IMG/VR virus record: IMGVR_UViG_3300046011_003041 | Location: 1 to 24,973 of that record | Source of the DNA: a virus | DNA length: 24,973 nt | Reading direction: 5' to 3' (one strand) | In this document: piece by piece, positions 8,401 through 16,410 of the stretch | Numbering within the stretch: position 1 is the stretch's first letter | Layout of the letters: every line of letters begins with the position of its first letter | Notes under the pieces: generated by a model | Told to the model about the DNA's origin: nothing | The model's input: the letters and a program-made list of their open reading frames with translations, nothing else | Database searches by the model: none | Made by a program: the position numbers and the translations under genes

Positions 8401-11400
8401 AGATGTTATTCATACCACCGCTGTACCACCTGGTACTGATTTAAACACTACTTACCTAGTATTAGATGACGATATAAGATTAACTGATAACCGTCCTCCG
8501 TTAGAGCATACTCATTTATCAACAGATATAGATGGGTTTACAGAAGCATTAGTTAATAAGATCGATAAAGGTCCGGGTGTGATTGCCGGTACAGGTATAA
8601 AAATAACTTATAATACGGATGGGTTGGTTACTGGAGTTACCGCGTTAGAAGCTAGTGACATTCCAAATATCAGTGCAGACAAAATTACAAGCGGCACATT
8701 AAGTATTAATCGATTACCACCAACAGTTGTATATACAGATGAGAATGGTATGGTACCATCAGGTATGATACCATCTATATCACTAACAGGTACGATCACA
8801 CCTGCAACTATTGAGGATATGAATCTTGATACTACCTCTCCTGTAGGTACAGTAGCAGTTGTTGCGTCAACAAATGAAACCTATGTGCAATCATCTACTG
8901 GTTGGGTATTATTAAATGTTCCAACTGATCATGTAATATCAATTAACGGTAAAAATGGAGTTATAGTAAAAATTACACCAGAAGATACTGCGGGATTTGT
9001 TGATGCTGCTAAGGCTGGTACACCATTATTAACAACACTTTTACCAGGATTAACTGGTGATGTCACATCATCAGATGGCTCTAACGTTATTACATTAAAT
9101 GATATACCAGGTATCAATACTGCAGCAAGCTATACTAGTGTGCAGGTTAATAGCAAAGGCTTAGTAATTGGCGGTGGAACTGCTCAGGCAGTAACTACTG
9201 AGGTTGGTGATCTTAGATACGTAATACAAACATCATTAGGTGAAAGAAATGTTGCAAATGGTTATGCTGGATTAACATCAAACGGTGTTATAAGCTTTGA
9301 ACAGCTACCATACTTAACAGGTGATGTTACTTCTTCTAATGGATCTAACTCGGTTATATTGAAATCTATAATTGGCTTAGATACATCGTTGCCATTCACT
9401 ACAGTGAATGTTGATATGAAGGGTAGAGTTATTGGTGGTACAACTGATCCAGTATATACTAGCGCTCAATGTGATGAACAATTCCTAACTATTTTAGAAA
9501 GTGGTCATAAAAACCTAGCTAGTGGTTATGCAGGGCTAAATGAATCTGGTTATGTAGATACTTTAGTGTTACCAGCGTTTACAGGTGATGTTAACTCACT
9601 TGCAGGTACTAAAACAATCAATTTAAACATCATGCCTAATGTATTAACAGGGGTTGATTATACATCGGTACGTGTAAACAATAAAGGGTTAGTAACATCA
9701 GGCTCAACTAGTGTGATGTATACAAAAGCTCAAGTGGATTCTGCATTTGTTACTAAAGCAGATACAGGTATTAAAAACGCACCAAACGGGTACGTTGGCT
9801 TAAATGCAAATGCAAAAATTGATACAGCATTTTTACCACAACTTGTAATTAATAACCAATTTGTAGTTCAGTCACTTGGTGAACGTAACCTACTTGCTGC
9901 TGTAACTGGTGATATAGCGATAGTGCTAGGCACAGTAAATCAATCATTTATTTTAGCAGCAGCAGATCCAACCGTTAATGAGCATTGGATTGAATTTACA
10001 TCGTCTGCTAATGTACTTCAAGTTAACGGTCAAACAGGATCTGTTAACTTATCTTTATTAGATCTAAATGGTAGATTACAAGCAACACAATTACCTTTAC
10101 TAACATCTGGAGGCATTATAATTGACCCAGATAATAATGATCAGTTAATGCTAAATGATGTAGGTACTAATCAATTAGCAACGGGTGAAATTGGTGTTTA
10201 CACACAGGTAACAGTTAATAGTAAAGGTTTAGTAATAGAAGGTACATCTCCAACTTCAATTATAGATTTTGGAATTACAGACGTAGTATCTACACTTAGA
10301 TTACCAGAGAATGATGATGGTGTTTCAAAGATAGTTACAGTTGACGCAACAGGTAAAATTAGTAGCAGTTTAATTCCTGCAATATCAGTATCGCAAATAT
10401 TTACATTCTTTGCATCCGATGCAACAAAAGAAAGTATTATTGCTGAAGATAGTCCTGCACTCGCTGCAACTCAAGGTGCAATGGCTATTGTTGGTGGTAC
10501 AGCAGGTGCAACTTTCATATTAACATCTGATGTACCTACCAATATTGAAGATTGGGTAATGATGCAGGCGCCGGGCGGAGGTGGTTCTAGTGGTATATCA
10601 TCTGTTAACGGATTAACTGGTAGTGTAGTAACTGTTGCATACCCTGATATCGATAACGTGTCTACAGATATTGTAGCTAGCGGTACATATAATACTGTTA
10701 CTGTTAATAATAAAGGTAGAATTGTATCTGTAGCCAACACACCAATGGTGTCATTAAGTGGTGGATTAATATCAACCAGCGTATTACCTGCATTTACAGG
10801 TGATGTTCGTACTACCGCAGGTACCTCTATAACAACGTTAGCCGCTAGCGGGGTAGTAGCTGGCACATACAAATCTGTTACAGTTGATGCTAAAGGGCGT
10901 GTACTTAACGGTACAAATCCAACAACTGTTGCTGGATACGGTATTACAGACGCATTATCATCAAGCCGCTTAGCTGCACCGGGTGGAATTGCAACATTAA
11001 CTGCAGGTGGATCATTAACTACAAATCAAGTACCTGCATTCATCGGTGGTGAAGTTGTATCAGTTGCTGGATCGTTAAATTTATCATTAACTCCAAGCGG
11101 TGTTGCGGCGGGAACATATAAATCTGTTACGGTTGATACTAAAGGTCGTGTAACTGCTGCCACTAACCCAACTACACTAACCGGATACGGTATTACTGAT
11201 GCTGTTAACGTATCTAGAATTGATGCGGCACTTGGTGTAGCTGGATTAAACGTAGATCGTAAAATATCATCCGGATATTTTCCAGCTAGTGGTGTAACTG
11301 CTGGTACTTATACTAGCGTTACTGTAGATATTACCGGACGTGTAACAGCTGCATCAAATCCTGATATATTAATGGTAAGCTCAATTGGTGCAGCTAACGG

Positions 11401-12166
11401 GGTTGGTGGTTTAGATGCTGATAGACGTCAAACAACCGAGCAAGTACCAATATTTGCTGGTGGCGATGTAGTTTCTACTGGTGGAACTAAAGTATTAACA
11501 TTAACAAACACTGGTGTGGTACCTGGAACGTATACTAGTGTTACGGTTGATGCTAAAGGGCGGGTAACAGCTGCGGATAGCTCGTCATTATCTAGTACGT
11601 TCTCTGGTAATGTTACAGCACCAGTGTTTATATCTAATGTAGCTACAGGTACAGCTCCATTACAAGTTACATCGAGCACATTAGTACAAAATTTAAATGT
11701 ACAAAAATTAAATGGTATATTGGTTACAGGAAATGGTACCGCTGGACAAGTACTTACATTAGATTCAACCAGTGCTGCAAGTTGGCAGGATAGTGCAGGT
11801 GGTACCGCAACTGGATCAACAGAAGCAACTCCCAACACTGTTGTTCAACGTACGTCGGATGGTAGTGTATATGCTACTAACTACTATTCAACATCTGATA
11901 GAAACTATAAAGGTAATATTCAACCATTAACTAATGTAACAGATATAGTAAATCAATTACAACCTGCTACATTTAACTTTAAAGCTGATGAACATCAACG
12001 TCTACACTTTGGTTTAATTGCGCAAGAAGTTGAAACAGTATTACCTGCGTTAGTAACAAAAGATGAAGCAGATATTAAATCAGTGAATTATGTGGAGTTA
12101 ATACCAATATTACTAGCTAATATACAAGAATTAAATGCACGTATAGCAGTACTTGAAGGTAAATAA
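5468..12166 (+). CDS. Giant modular tail fibre with C-terminal peptidase S74 chaperone
   Basis: A 2232-residue protein made almost wholly of repeat modules. Its N-terminus (about 1-60, LEGSVNTNLVLPSVTEAG) should attach to the virion. Residues 70-430 hold four modules of 89-91 residues, with Y/F-GITD at 75, 164, 253 and 344, each followed by a GTKxxYDxKGLV strand and an SDIPxLDxxKIT segment. More GITD copies lie near 714, 1601, 1824 and 1907. Residues about 440-960 hold a long two-copy duplication, about 1200-1460 a third module type, and 1740-2040 several copies of the GTYxSVTVDxKGRV fibre repeat. The last 90 residues are the intramolecular chaperone of endosialidase-type fibres, with Ser2143 and Lys2148 spaced as in the self-cleavage dyad, HFGLIAQEVE, and a C-terminal coiled coil. 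It should trimerise, then lose the chaperone. AGAGGA fixes the start. The receptor is unknown. Confidence 0.93.
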   Translation: MLADGLQFLEGSVNTNLVLPSVTEAGKAALVNVDVGEIVWQTTGEQGIYVYDGTVWQYGLDTAPYTPPKTTLTAYGITDAVRSNPTITAGTGTKVTYDSKGLVTSSTTLVLSDLPDIPTTKLTGQISVAQLPTLGSTAHTYNKVYVDATGRVVSGETSTTLAGFGITDAIRSNTAITAGTGTKVSYDSKGLVLSSTTLIETDIPNIHTSKLIGKISTAQLPELGDITNTYTKPHIDSTGRVIGGDNPTTLAGYGITDAMYANQLITPNTGIKITYDENGLVLSSGSLTVSDIPELDASKITTGRFSANFLPFIDTLNIGYYTKVLIDNTGRVTAGSNPTTLAGYGITDGMTGNADIPAGTGTKITYDEKGLVTASDILIESDIPDLDANKITTGVFNASLLPLTGTAGSYYNVTTDNKGRVTAGVSNLTIADIDELTSELAYKAVPSDITSAIDAIKDEVDSSGNTLKKLYNLILSNSHEVTVADTAARNALNISSLPTNIFVVNDGDDHWALYKATTLGLAVDANVVKISDPDLLNGALGFNAEGINNKDPDETLSANSDIKYPTQKAVKTYADTKLSPNADIVAGTGTKITYDSKGLVVSKSTLVASDIPSLDASVITSGVFNQTLIPTVGINTALTYVKVNADQYGRVTSGVTALTASDIPNLDASKITTGKITTSMLPDIGISEHTYRSVSVDGQGRVVTGTNPTTLDGYGITDALRVPAAITPATGIKITYDTHGFVLSSEPSLAVSDIPDLPLSKITSGVLEASMLPLSGVTAGHFKKITADRFGRVVGGTDTLIIPDITDLQAALDTKITGPVAQSYVDIAVAAIKNNVPVAGETLNDLYELIKVCQHDTAVINIAARNDLIVDSLPATIFVEDDGDGKWALYRVLFTDEQFGNYQLTHEDAVIHDKFAKISDESFLALIATGFTPENAYNKSTNILLLDGAQASSVKYPTQSAVKSYVDNRLLTISSLLTDVIHTTAVPPGTDLNTTYLVLDDDIRLTDNRPPLEHTHLSTDIDGFTEALVNKIDKGPGVIAGTGIKITYNTDGLVTGVTALEASDIPNISADKITSGTLSINRLPPTVVYTDENGMVPSGMIPSISLTGTITPATIEDMNLDTTSPVGTVAVVASTNETYVQSSTGWVLLNVPTDHVISINGKNGVIVKITPEDTAGFVDAAKAGTPLLTTLLPGLTGDVTSSDGSNVITLNDIPGINTAASYTSVQVNSKGLVIGGGTAQAVTTEVGDLRYVIQTSLGERNVANGYAGLTSNGVISFEQLPYLTGDVTSSNGSNSVILKSIIGLDTSLPFTTVNVDMKGRVIGGTTDPVYTSAQCDEQFLTILESGHKNLASGYAGLNESGYVDTLVLPAFTGDVNSLAGTKTINLNIMPNVLTGVDYTSVRVNNKGLVTSGSTSVMYTKAQVDSAFVTKADTGIKNAPNGYVGLNANAKIDTAFLPQLVINNQFVVQSLGERNLLAAVTGDIAIVLGTVNQSFILAAADPTVNEHWIEFTSSANVLQVNGQTGSVNLSLLDLNGRLQATQLPLLTSGGIIIDPDNNDQLMLNDVGTNQLATGEIGVYTQVTVNSKGLVIEGTSPTSIIDFGITDVVSTLRLPENDDGVSKIVTVDATGKISSSLIPAISVSQIFTFFASDATKESIIAEDSPALAATQGAMAIVGGTAGATFILTSDVPTNIEDWVMMQAPGGGGSSGISSVNGLTGSVVTVAYPDIDNVSTDIVASGTYNTVTVNNKGRIVSVANTPMVSLSGGLISTSVLPAFTGDVRTTAGTSITTLAASGVVAGTYKSVTVDAKGRVLNGTNPTTVAGYGITDALSSSRLAAPGGIATLTAGGSLTTNQVPAFIGGEVVSVAGSLNLSLTPSGVAAGTYKSVTVDTKGRVTAATNPTTLTGYGITDAVNVSRIDAALGVAGLNVDRKISSGYFPASGVTAGTYTSVTVDITGRVTAASNPDILMVSSIGAANGVGGLDADRRQTTEQVPIFAGGDVVSTGGTKVLTLTNTGVVPGTYTSVTVDAKGRVTAADSSSLSSTFSGNVTAPVFISNVATGTAPLQVTSSTLVQNLNVQKLNGILVTGNGTAGQVLTLDSTSAASWQDSAGGTATGSTEATPNTVVQRTSDGSVYATNYYSTSDRNYKGNIQPLTNVTDIVNQLQPATFNFKADEHQRLHFGLIAQEVETVLPALVTKDEADIKSVNYVELIPILLANIQELNARIAVLEGK
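5681..6760 (+). repeat. Tandem fibre modules of about 89 residues (GITD type)
   Basis: Four consecutive modules inside the giant fibre begin with LAGYGITD or a close variant, at 5690, 5957, 6224 and 6497. The steps are 267, 267 and 273 bases. Each carries an AGTGTKITYDSKGLV-like strand, then SDIPxLD, then a LPxxG and a GRVxxGxNPTT strand leading to the next copy. The copies have diverged, so this is an old array kept by selection on protein shape. Confidence 0.8.
6780..8390 (+). repeat. Two-copy long duplication within the giant fibre
   Basis: A block at about 6780-7270 recurs at about 7900-8390. Matching landmarks are AARNAL/AARNDL, then SLPTNIFVVNDGDDHWALY against SLPATIFVEDDGDGKWALY, then KYPTQKAVKTYAD against KYPTQSAVKSYVD. 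The landmarks lie about 375-395 residues apart, so the unit is about 1.15 kb including intervening GITD-type modules. This suggests a larger duplication after the small modules had formed. Confidence 0.7.
9040..9850 (+). repeat. Third fibre module type, three tandem copies
   Basis: Three copies with a step of about 87-88 residues are marked by NVANGYAGL, NLASGYAGL and NAPNGYVGL (near 9250, 9511 and 9776). Each is joined to an LTGDVTSSxGS strand or relative and a VxVNxKGLV strand. This module type seems confined to this part of the fibre. Confidence 0.7.
10680..11590 (+). repeat. Phage fibre repeats near the giant-fibre C-terminus
   Basis: Five copies of GTYxSVTVDxKGRV or a close variant lie near 10684, 10861, 11113, 11305 and 11527, some followed by GYGITDA. 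The copy near 11509-11580 is similar at DNA level to the repeats in the separate fibre gene at about 1950-2160, which suggests module exchange between the two genes. Confidence 0.75.
11894..12163 (+). other. Peptidase S74 / intramolecular chaperone domain of the giant fibre
   Basis: The domain spans residues 2143-2232. SDRNYK supplies Ser2143 and Lys2148, five residues apart as in the Ser-Lys dyad of endosialidase-type fibres. HFGLIAQEVE and the VNYVELIPILLANIQELNARI coiled-coil region follow in the usual order (only the motif positions are claimed here). Cleavage just before Ser2143 would free a 90-residue chaperone after fibre trimerisation. Confidence 0.88.
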
Positions 12167-12168
12167 TC

Positions 12169-13296
12169 ATGGCATTCTATATAAATGATGCCTCATTATC
12201 TGATCAGTTCGTAACAGAATACGAACTGATTGATAAATGGGTGAGCTGCAACACCGTAAAGGTGTGCGGCTCAAATACGTATGGTCAGTTAGGGTTAGAC
12301 ACCACTACTACTGTTTTTAATGCGATATTTCAAGATGTACCTAACGTTAGTAATATTAAACAGGTTGCAACCGGATCGAACTTTAGCGCAATATTAAGAC
12401 CTGATGGTTTCTTATATACTTGTGGTGATAACTCGTACGGGCAATTAGGTGTAGATTCGGCACTGAGTCAATTTATTAAGTTTATGCCTGTCTACACCGG
12501 ATTGAACATAAATTACATCGCATGCGGTGCGACTGCACTATTTGCTGTGGATACTGACGGTAACTTGTATGCTTGTGGTAAGAATACTAATAACATGCTA
12601 GGAATATCATCAGGTGATTCATTCCGTAAGATGCAACAAGTGCCGTATGCATCTGGGGTTGTGCAGGTAGCCTGTGGATTATCACACACCGTGATACTAA
12701 AGCAAGATGGTACAATAATGGTAGCTGGAAGTAACGCATACGGTCAATTAGGTCCTGTTCTGGATGCTACCCAATTTACATCAGTACCAAATATAACAGA
12801 TATTAAACAAATTGCATGTGGTGATAATCACACTATATTATTAACGAAGAGTGGTACATTGTATGCTACTGGGTTAAATAATAATCATCAATTAGGTTTA
12901 AGTGAAGATAGTTATAACAATTTTACCCTTATACCTGATGTTGATTCAGTTCGCTCGGTATCTACACATCAAGGTCACACTATTATAGTATTAAATGATG
13001 GTACTATACTAGGATGCGGGTTAAATGTTAGTGGTCAGTTAGGTATGGGTAATTTAGTAAGTGCGTACACGGTATTTGTACCAATTACAAATATTACAAA
13101 TATACGTGCTAGCTATTGTATTAATAACACAACATTATTGCTACGAGTAGATGGAACTGTATTGTTTGCAGGTAGAGCAAATAAGCAAGTAAACTTATCA
13201 ACTGCCTCATACTACACATTTCAGCCGTTACCAAATATAACTGATATCAAACAGTTATCGGTAGGTCAATCACACACTATGCTGCTAAAATATTAA
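12169..13296 (+). CDS. RCC1-type seven-repeat beta-propeller protein 1
   Basis: A 375-residue protein with about 33 N-terminal residues before the first blade, then seven RCC1-like repeats of about 50 residues. The blade motif is CGxNxYGQLG: VCGSNTYGQLG, TCGDNSYGQLG, ACGKNTNNMLG, VAGSNAYGQLG, ATGLNNNHQLG, GCGLNVSGQLG and a decayed AGRANKQVNL. Between them run the linking strands NIKQVAxGxNFSAILxxDG. The fold should be a closed seven-bladed propeller, as in RCC1 and the beta-lactamase inhibitor BLIP-II, and such proteins act as binding platforms rather than enzymes. There is no signal peptide or membrane segment. It starts two bases after the giant fibre with GAAGG upstream, so it probably shares its transcript. 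A role as fibre-tip or tail adhesin is inferred from position. Confidence 0.88.
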   Translation: MAFYINDASLSDQFVTEYELIDKWVSCNTVKVCGSNTYGQLGLDTTTTVFNAIFQDVPNVSNIKQVATGSNFSAILRPDGFLYTCGDNSYGQLGVDSALSQFIKFMPVYTGLNINYIACGATALFAVDTDGNLYACGKNTNNMLGISSGDSFRKMQQVPYASGVVQVACGLSHTVILKQDGTIMVAGSNAYGQLGPVLDATQFTSVPNITDIKQIACGDNHTILLTKSGTLYATGLNNNHQLGLSEDSYNNFTLIPDVDSVRSVSTHQGHTIIVLNDGTILGCGLNVSGQLGMGNLVSAYTVFVPITNITNIRASYCINNTTLLLRVDGTVLFAGRANKQVNLSTASYYTFQPLPNITDIKQLSVGQSHTMLLKY

Positions 13297-13308
13297 CGAG
13301 GAAGATAA

Positions 13309-13932
13309 ATGTATTGCTTATTAGAAAATGACAACATTGTTGCAGGTCCATTTGATTGGAATGCACGTAGATTTACATTAGAGTTATTAGAAGAGTATGG
13401 TATCAAGTCTGATTTACCAGCTAATAGTAACAATCAATCTTTTGAAATTAATGAAACACTAAAATTGCTACCGGTAAATTCAGTTGTACACAAAGAATAC
13501 GATACTAGAACACAACAACTAGTAGGTCCGGTTCCAGTAGTAGCGGATGGATTAAAGTTAACATATACTATAGCAGATAGAGACATTGATGTAGTTAAAG
13601 CAGAATTGGTGCAAGAGTTAGCAGCAAACAGATACAATTACGAAGTTAAGGGTGTTGAGGTGTCATTAGGTGCAACTACAATATCGGTACCAACAGATCG
13701 CGAGTCACGTAACACATTACTTCAATGTCTCGCATTAAGCGTCTTTGATAAGTCATGGAAATTTGGTAGCAGTTGGGTGGTTTTATCTAGTAGTGATCTT
13801 AAGACTGTAGTTGACGCAATATTAGCACATGTACAATCAGCATTTGATTGGGAGCAAGCTAAACTAGTTGAGTTAGCAGATATAAGCTTATTAGAAGATT
13901 TAGCGGTTTTTGATGTTGTTAAAGCGAGTTAA
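13309..13932 (+). CDS. DUF4376-like protein between propeller genes
   Basis: A 207-residue protein. Residues 1-100 have a tail-fibre-accessory look (MYCLLENDNIVAGPFDWNAR). Residues about 110-195 match the pattern I know as DUF4376: ANRYNYEVKGVEVSLGATTI, then TDRESRNTLL, a WKFGSSWVVLSSSDLKTVV core and a helix AHVQSAFDWEQAKL. DUF4376 domains are common in phage proteins encoded next to tail fibres, often with fibre assembly functions, but no biochemical role is settled that I can cite. GAGGA nine bases upstream supports the start; the next gene follows after two bases. The family assignment is by motif memory, without a profile search. Confidence 0.7.
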   Translation: MYCLLENDNIVAGPFDWNARRFTLELLEEYGIKSDLPANSNNQSFEINETLKLLPVNSVVHKEYDTRTQQLVGPVPVVADGLKLTYTIADRDIDVVKAELVQELAANRYNYEVKGVEVSLGATTISVPTDRESRNTLLQCLALSVFDKSWKFGSSWVVLSSSDLKTVVDAILAHVQSAFDWEQAKLVELADISLLEDLAVFDVVKAS

Positions 13933-13934
13933 AT

Positions 13935-15113
13935 ATGACTTCTGGCTTCTATGAATACGATGAGGATATTTTATCCAAATATCTATCACAAGATTACATG
14001 TTAAATGCATTTCCTGGAAATTCATTTACGTCATTATATACCAGTGTACAAGCATTCGGTAGTAGTTATTCAGGTCAATTAGGTGATTTAGAATTATCTC
14101 ACTTATTACCTGTATTTCTACCAGTGGCTAATGTATCGCAAGTAGCTGCTGGTGACGGGCATGTGATGGTGGTTAAAGCGGACGGTACTGTTTGGGGAAT
14201 AGGTGATAATTCAAAAGGTCAACTAGGGAATGGTACACTAATCACTAGATACACTACATTTCAACAAGCAACAAATATATCCAACGTAAAGCAATTAGTA
14301 TGTGGTTCCGACTTTACATATGCATTAAAATATGATGGAACTGTGGTAGCCTGTGGTAGTAATTACTACGATCAGCTTGGTGTGCCAGATGGCGGACAAT
14401 ATAATACGTTTAATGCAGTACCAGGGTTATCAAATATTGTGCAATTAGTGTGTGGTGGTTACCATGTAATAGCATTAAAAGAAGATGGTACAATATTAGT
14501 GTGTGGTAACAACGATTATGGTCAATTAGGTATTGGAGCTGCACTAAAAGCATCATATTTCACCATTGTACCTACTACCACACCAATTAAATTTGTAGCT
14601 GCAGGTACTTGGCACTCTATGCTTATCACGTCTAATGATGCACTACAATCAGCTGGTATTAATACCGGGGGAGCATTAGGATTAGGTGAGAATTACAGTA
14701 CAATTGCAAAAGTAACGACGTTTACCGATGTACCTAACACTGTCAACGTAAAATACGTGGCTTGTGGTAACAATATTACTATGGCTACAAGAACTAACGG
14801 TATGTTATTTGTATGTGGTACAAGTACTGTTGGTGCTTTAGGATTAAAGTACTCAACGTCAGCTAATACATTGAGATTAATACCGGAAATTACAAATGTA
14901 AAGCGTATTGCGTTTGGAAGTGCTCATACTGCGATATTTACCACTGATGGTAAAGTATTAACAACTGGTTATAATATTTCAGGTCAACTTGGAACTGGAG
15001 ATGCAATAGATCGCACTACATTTCAACAAATAACTCAAGTGAATAACATCAAACAGCTGGCTTGCTATGGATCTACCACTCTACTCCTAACAACACCTGC
15101 GAATTGGATGTAA
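13935..15113 (+). CDS. RCC1-type seven-repeat beta-propeller protein 2
   Basis: A 392-residue paralogue of the 12169 and 15211 genes. About 40 N-terminal residues differ from those of its relatives (MTSGFYEYDEDILSKYLSQD), as expected if they dock to different partners. Seven blades follow: AFGSSYSGQLG, GIGDNSKGQLG, ACGSNYYDQLG, VCGNNDYGQLG, SAGINTGGALG, VCGTSTVGALG and TTGYNISGQLG. The repeat length is about 50 residues, as in RCC1. It starts two bases after the DUF4376-like gene with only a weak ribosome site, so coupling is likely. It converges with the third propeller gene on the minus strand. Confidence 0.87.
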   Translation: MTSGFYEYDEDILSKYLSQDYMLNAFPGNSFTSLYTSVQAFGSSYSGQLGDLELSHLLPVFLPVANVSQVAAGDGHVMVVKADGTVWGIGDNSKGQLGNGTLITRYTTFQQATNISNVKQLVCGSDFTYALKYDGTVVACGSNYYDQLGVPDGGQYNTFNAVPGLSNIVQLVCGGYHVIALKEDGTILVCGNNDYGQLGIGAALKASYFTIVPTTTPIKFVAAGTWHSMLITSNDALQSAGINTGGALGLGENYSTIAKVTTFTDVPNTVNVKYVACGNNITMATRTNGMLFVCGTSTVGALGLKYSTSANTLRLIPEITNVKRIAFGSAHTAIFTTDGKVLTTGYNISGQLGTGDAIDRTTFQQITQVNNIKQLACYGSTTLLLTTPANWM

Positions 15114-15125
15114 ATTTAGGTTCTC

Positions 15126-15189
15126 TGCACGTCTCTCAAAGGTATTTTATTAAGATGTATACTTGATATACATCGATGAGATCCGTGCA
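15126..15189. repeat. Nested inverted repeats between convergent propeller genes
   Basis: The 97-base gap 15114-15210 holds an inner perfect hairpin, GATGTATA (15154-15161) and TATACATC (15167-15174) with loop CTTGA. It is enclosed by outer arms TGCACGTCTC (15126-15135) and GAGA-TC-CGTGCA (15178-15189), which pair except for a two-base bulge. The word CTTGATATA occurs twice (15162-15170 and 15191-15199). No U-run follows the stem on either strand, so it is not a classical terminator. It may still stop or stabilise the two converging RNAs. Confidence 0.5.
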
Positions 15190-15210
15190 TCTTGATATAG
15201 TAGCGGTGGG

Positions 15211-16332
15211 TTATACTAGTTGCTTGATCATCAGCTGATGTTTATCGCCACCGCTAATATATTTAATGCGATCTGCACCTAATACAGTGTTAAAACGTGA
15301 ATTATTTGCAGATGGTGATACACCTAGTTGTTTTGATGAATTATCACCACATGCTAGTACAGTACCGTTAGTTAATAGCACATTTGTTGAGTTATATGCA
15401 CAATATACAGCTTTTGCGTTAATTATCGCTGTAATTTGACGTGGAGTCATTGTTTTATTAGATAGTGCTAAACCTGCACCTAACTGACCAAAGTTATTTC
15501 TACCCCAAACATATACAGAACCGCTATTAGTTACAGCAGCTACGTGTGATAATCCAGCTGATATTGATTTTACCCCGGTAATTCCAGGTATTTGTTGAAA
15601 GGTAGTGTTATCGGTGGATGCAAATCCTAATTGACCGTAAGTATTATTACCACATGCATACAATATACCGCTAGTTGCTAATAATATCGTGCTACTATCA
15701 CAGCAGGCAATTTGTTTAATATTATCAACACCCTCTACTGCAGTAAAAGTAGATGTATTTGTTGTATTTCCTAGACCTAATTGACCATTACTGTTATTAC
15801 CACATGAGATAACCGTACCGTTTGATAATAATGCAACGGTATGTTGTTTACTATTAGCTATTTTAACGACATTATCTATACCGGGCGCTAATGTAAACGT
15901 GGTATATGTATCAGCATTATCAAATCCTAATGATCCTGATAGATTTTGACCACATGCGTACAATTTACCATCAATCGTTACAGCAAATGAGTTATTTCCA
16001 TTGCTGCTAATGTATGTAATATTACAAATATCTGGAACAACTTGAAAAGTAGTTGTATTAGCCGGTAAACCAAGCTGTCCGGATGAGTTATCACCGGAAG
16101 CTAGTAGTGATCCATCAGTAAGTAGTATGAAAGAATGATCTGTGCCGCAAGCTATTTGAGCTGCAGCGGTAATATTAGGTACATTATTAAGCGATAAGAC
16201 TGGATCTACACCTAATTGTCCAAGGATATTGCTGCCTAATGCATATACCAAGTTTCTACTAAACATTGCACGAGGAATCAATGATTCTAGCACATTAGTA
16301 TTTACAGAATTGCTGACTTTAAATAATGACAT
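15211..16332 (-). CDS. RCC1-type seven-repeat beta-propeller protein 3 (inverted)
   Basis: A 373-residue paralogue on the opposite strand to all neighbours. About 27 N-terminal residues (MSLFKVSNSVNTNVLESLIP) precede seven blades: ALGSNILGQLG, ASGDNSSGQLG, ACGQNLSGSLG, SCGNNSNGQLG, ACGNNTYGQLG, VWGRNNFGQLG and ACGDNSSKQLG. The blades are better conserved than in the other two copies. It has its own late promoter at 16391-16398 reading leftward, with a predicted leader of about 50 bases, so it should be expressed late like the rest. The ribosome site before ATG 16332 is weak (GAG at -11 to -9). The frame is intact, so the inversion has not damaged the gene. Confidence 0.88.
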   Translation of the reverse strand: MSLFKVSNSVNTNVLESLIPRAMFSRNLVYALGSNILGQLGVDPVLSLNNVPNITAAAQIACGTDHSFILLTDGSLLASGDNSSGQLGLPANTTTFQVVPDICNITYISSNGNNSFAVTIDGKLYACGQNLSGSLGFDNADTYTTFTLAPGIDNVVKIANSKQHTVALLSNGTVISCGNNSNGQLGLGNTTNTSTFTAVEGVDNIKQIACCDSSTILLATSGILYACGNNTYGQLGFASTDNTTFQQIPGITGVKSISAGLSHVAAVTNSGSVYVWGRNNFGQLGAGLALSNKTMTPRQITAIINAKAVYCAYNSTNVLLTNGTVLACGDNSSKQLGVSPSANNSRFNTVLGADRIKYISGGDKHQLMIKQLV

Positions 16333-16390
16333 TGGGTACTCATGAAATAATTGGTGGTGTTACGAGTATTTAGGTGGATTTATATGATAA

Positions 16391-16398
16391 TATTTATA
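16391..16398 (-). promoter_or_regulatory. Leftward T4-type late promoter
   Basis: The plus strand reads TATTTATA, so the minus strand reads TATAAATA, the late -10 box. RNA should start near 16385, about 50 bases before ATG 16332 of the inverted propeller gene. It is the only promoter-like element for that gene. Confidence 0.65.
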
Positions 16399-16402
16399 AA
16401 GT

Positions 16403-16410
16403 TATAAATA
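16403..16410 (+). promoter_or_regulatory. Rightward T4-type late promoter of the neck operon
   Basis: An exact TATAAATA box with a predicted RNA start near 16416, 25 bases before ATG 16441 and upstream of AGGAG (16426-16430). No terminator is visible until 24175, so this promoter may serve all four genes through gp15. Confidence 0.68.
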
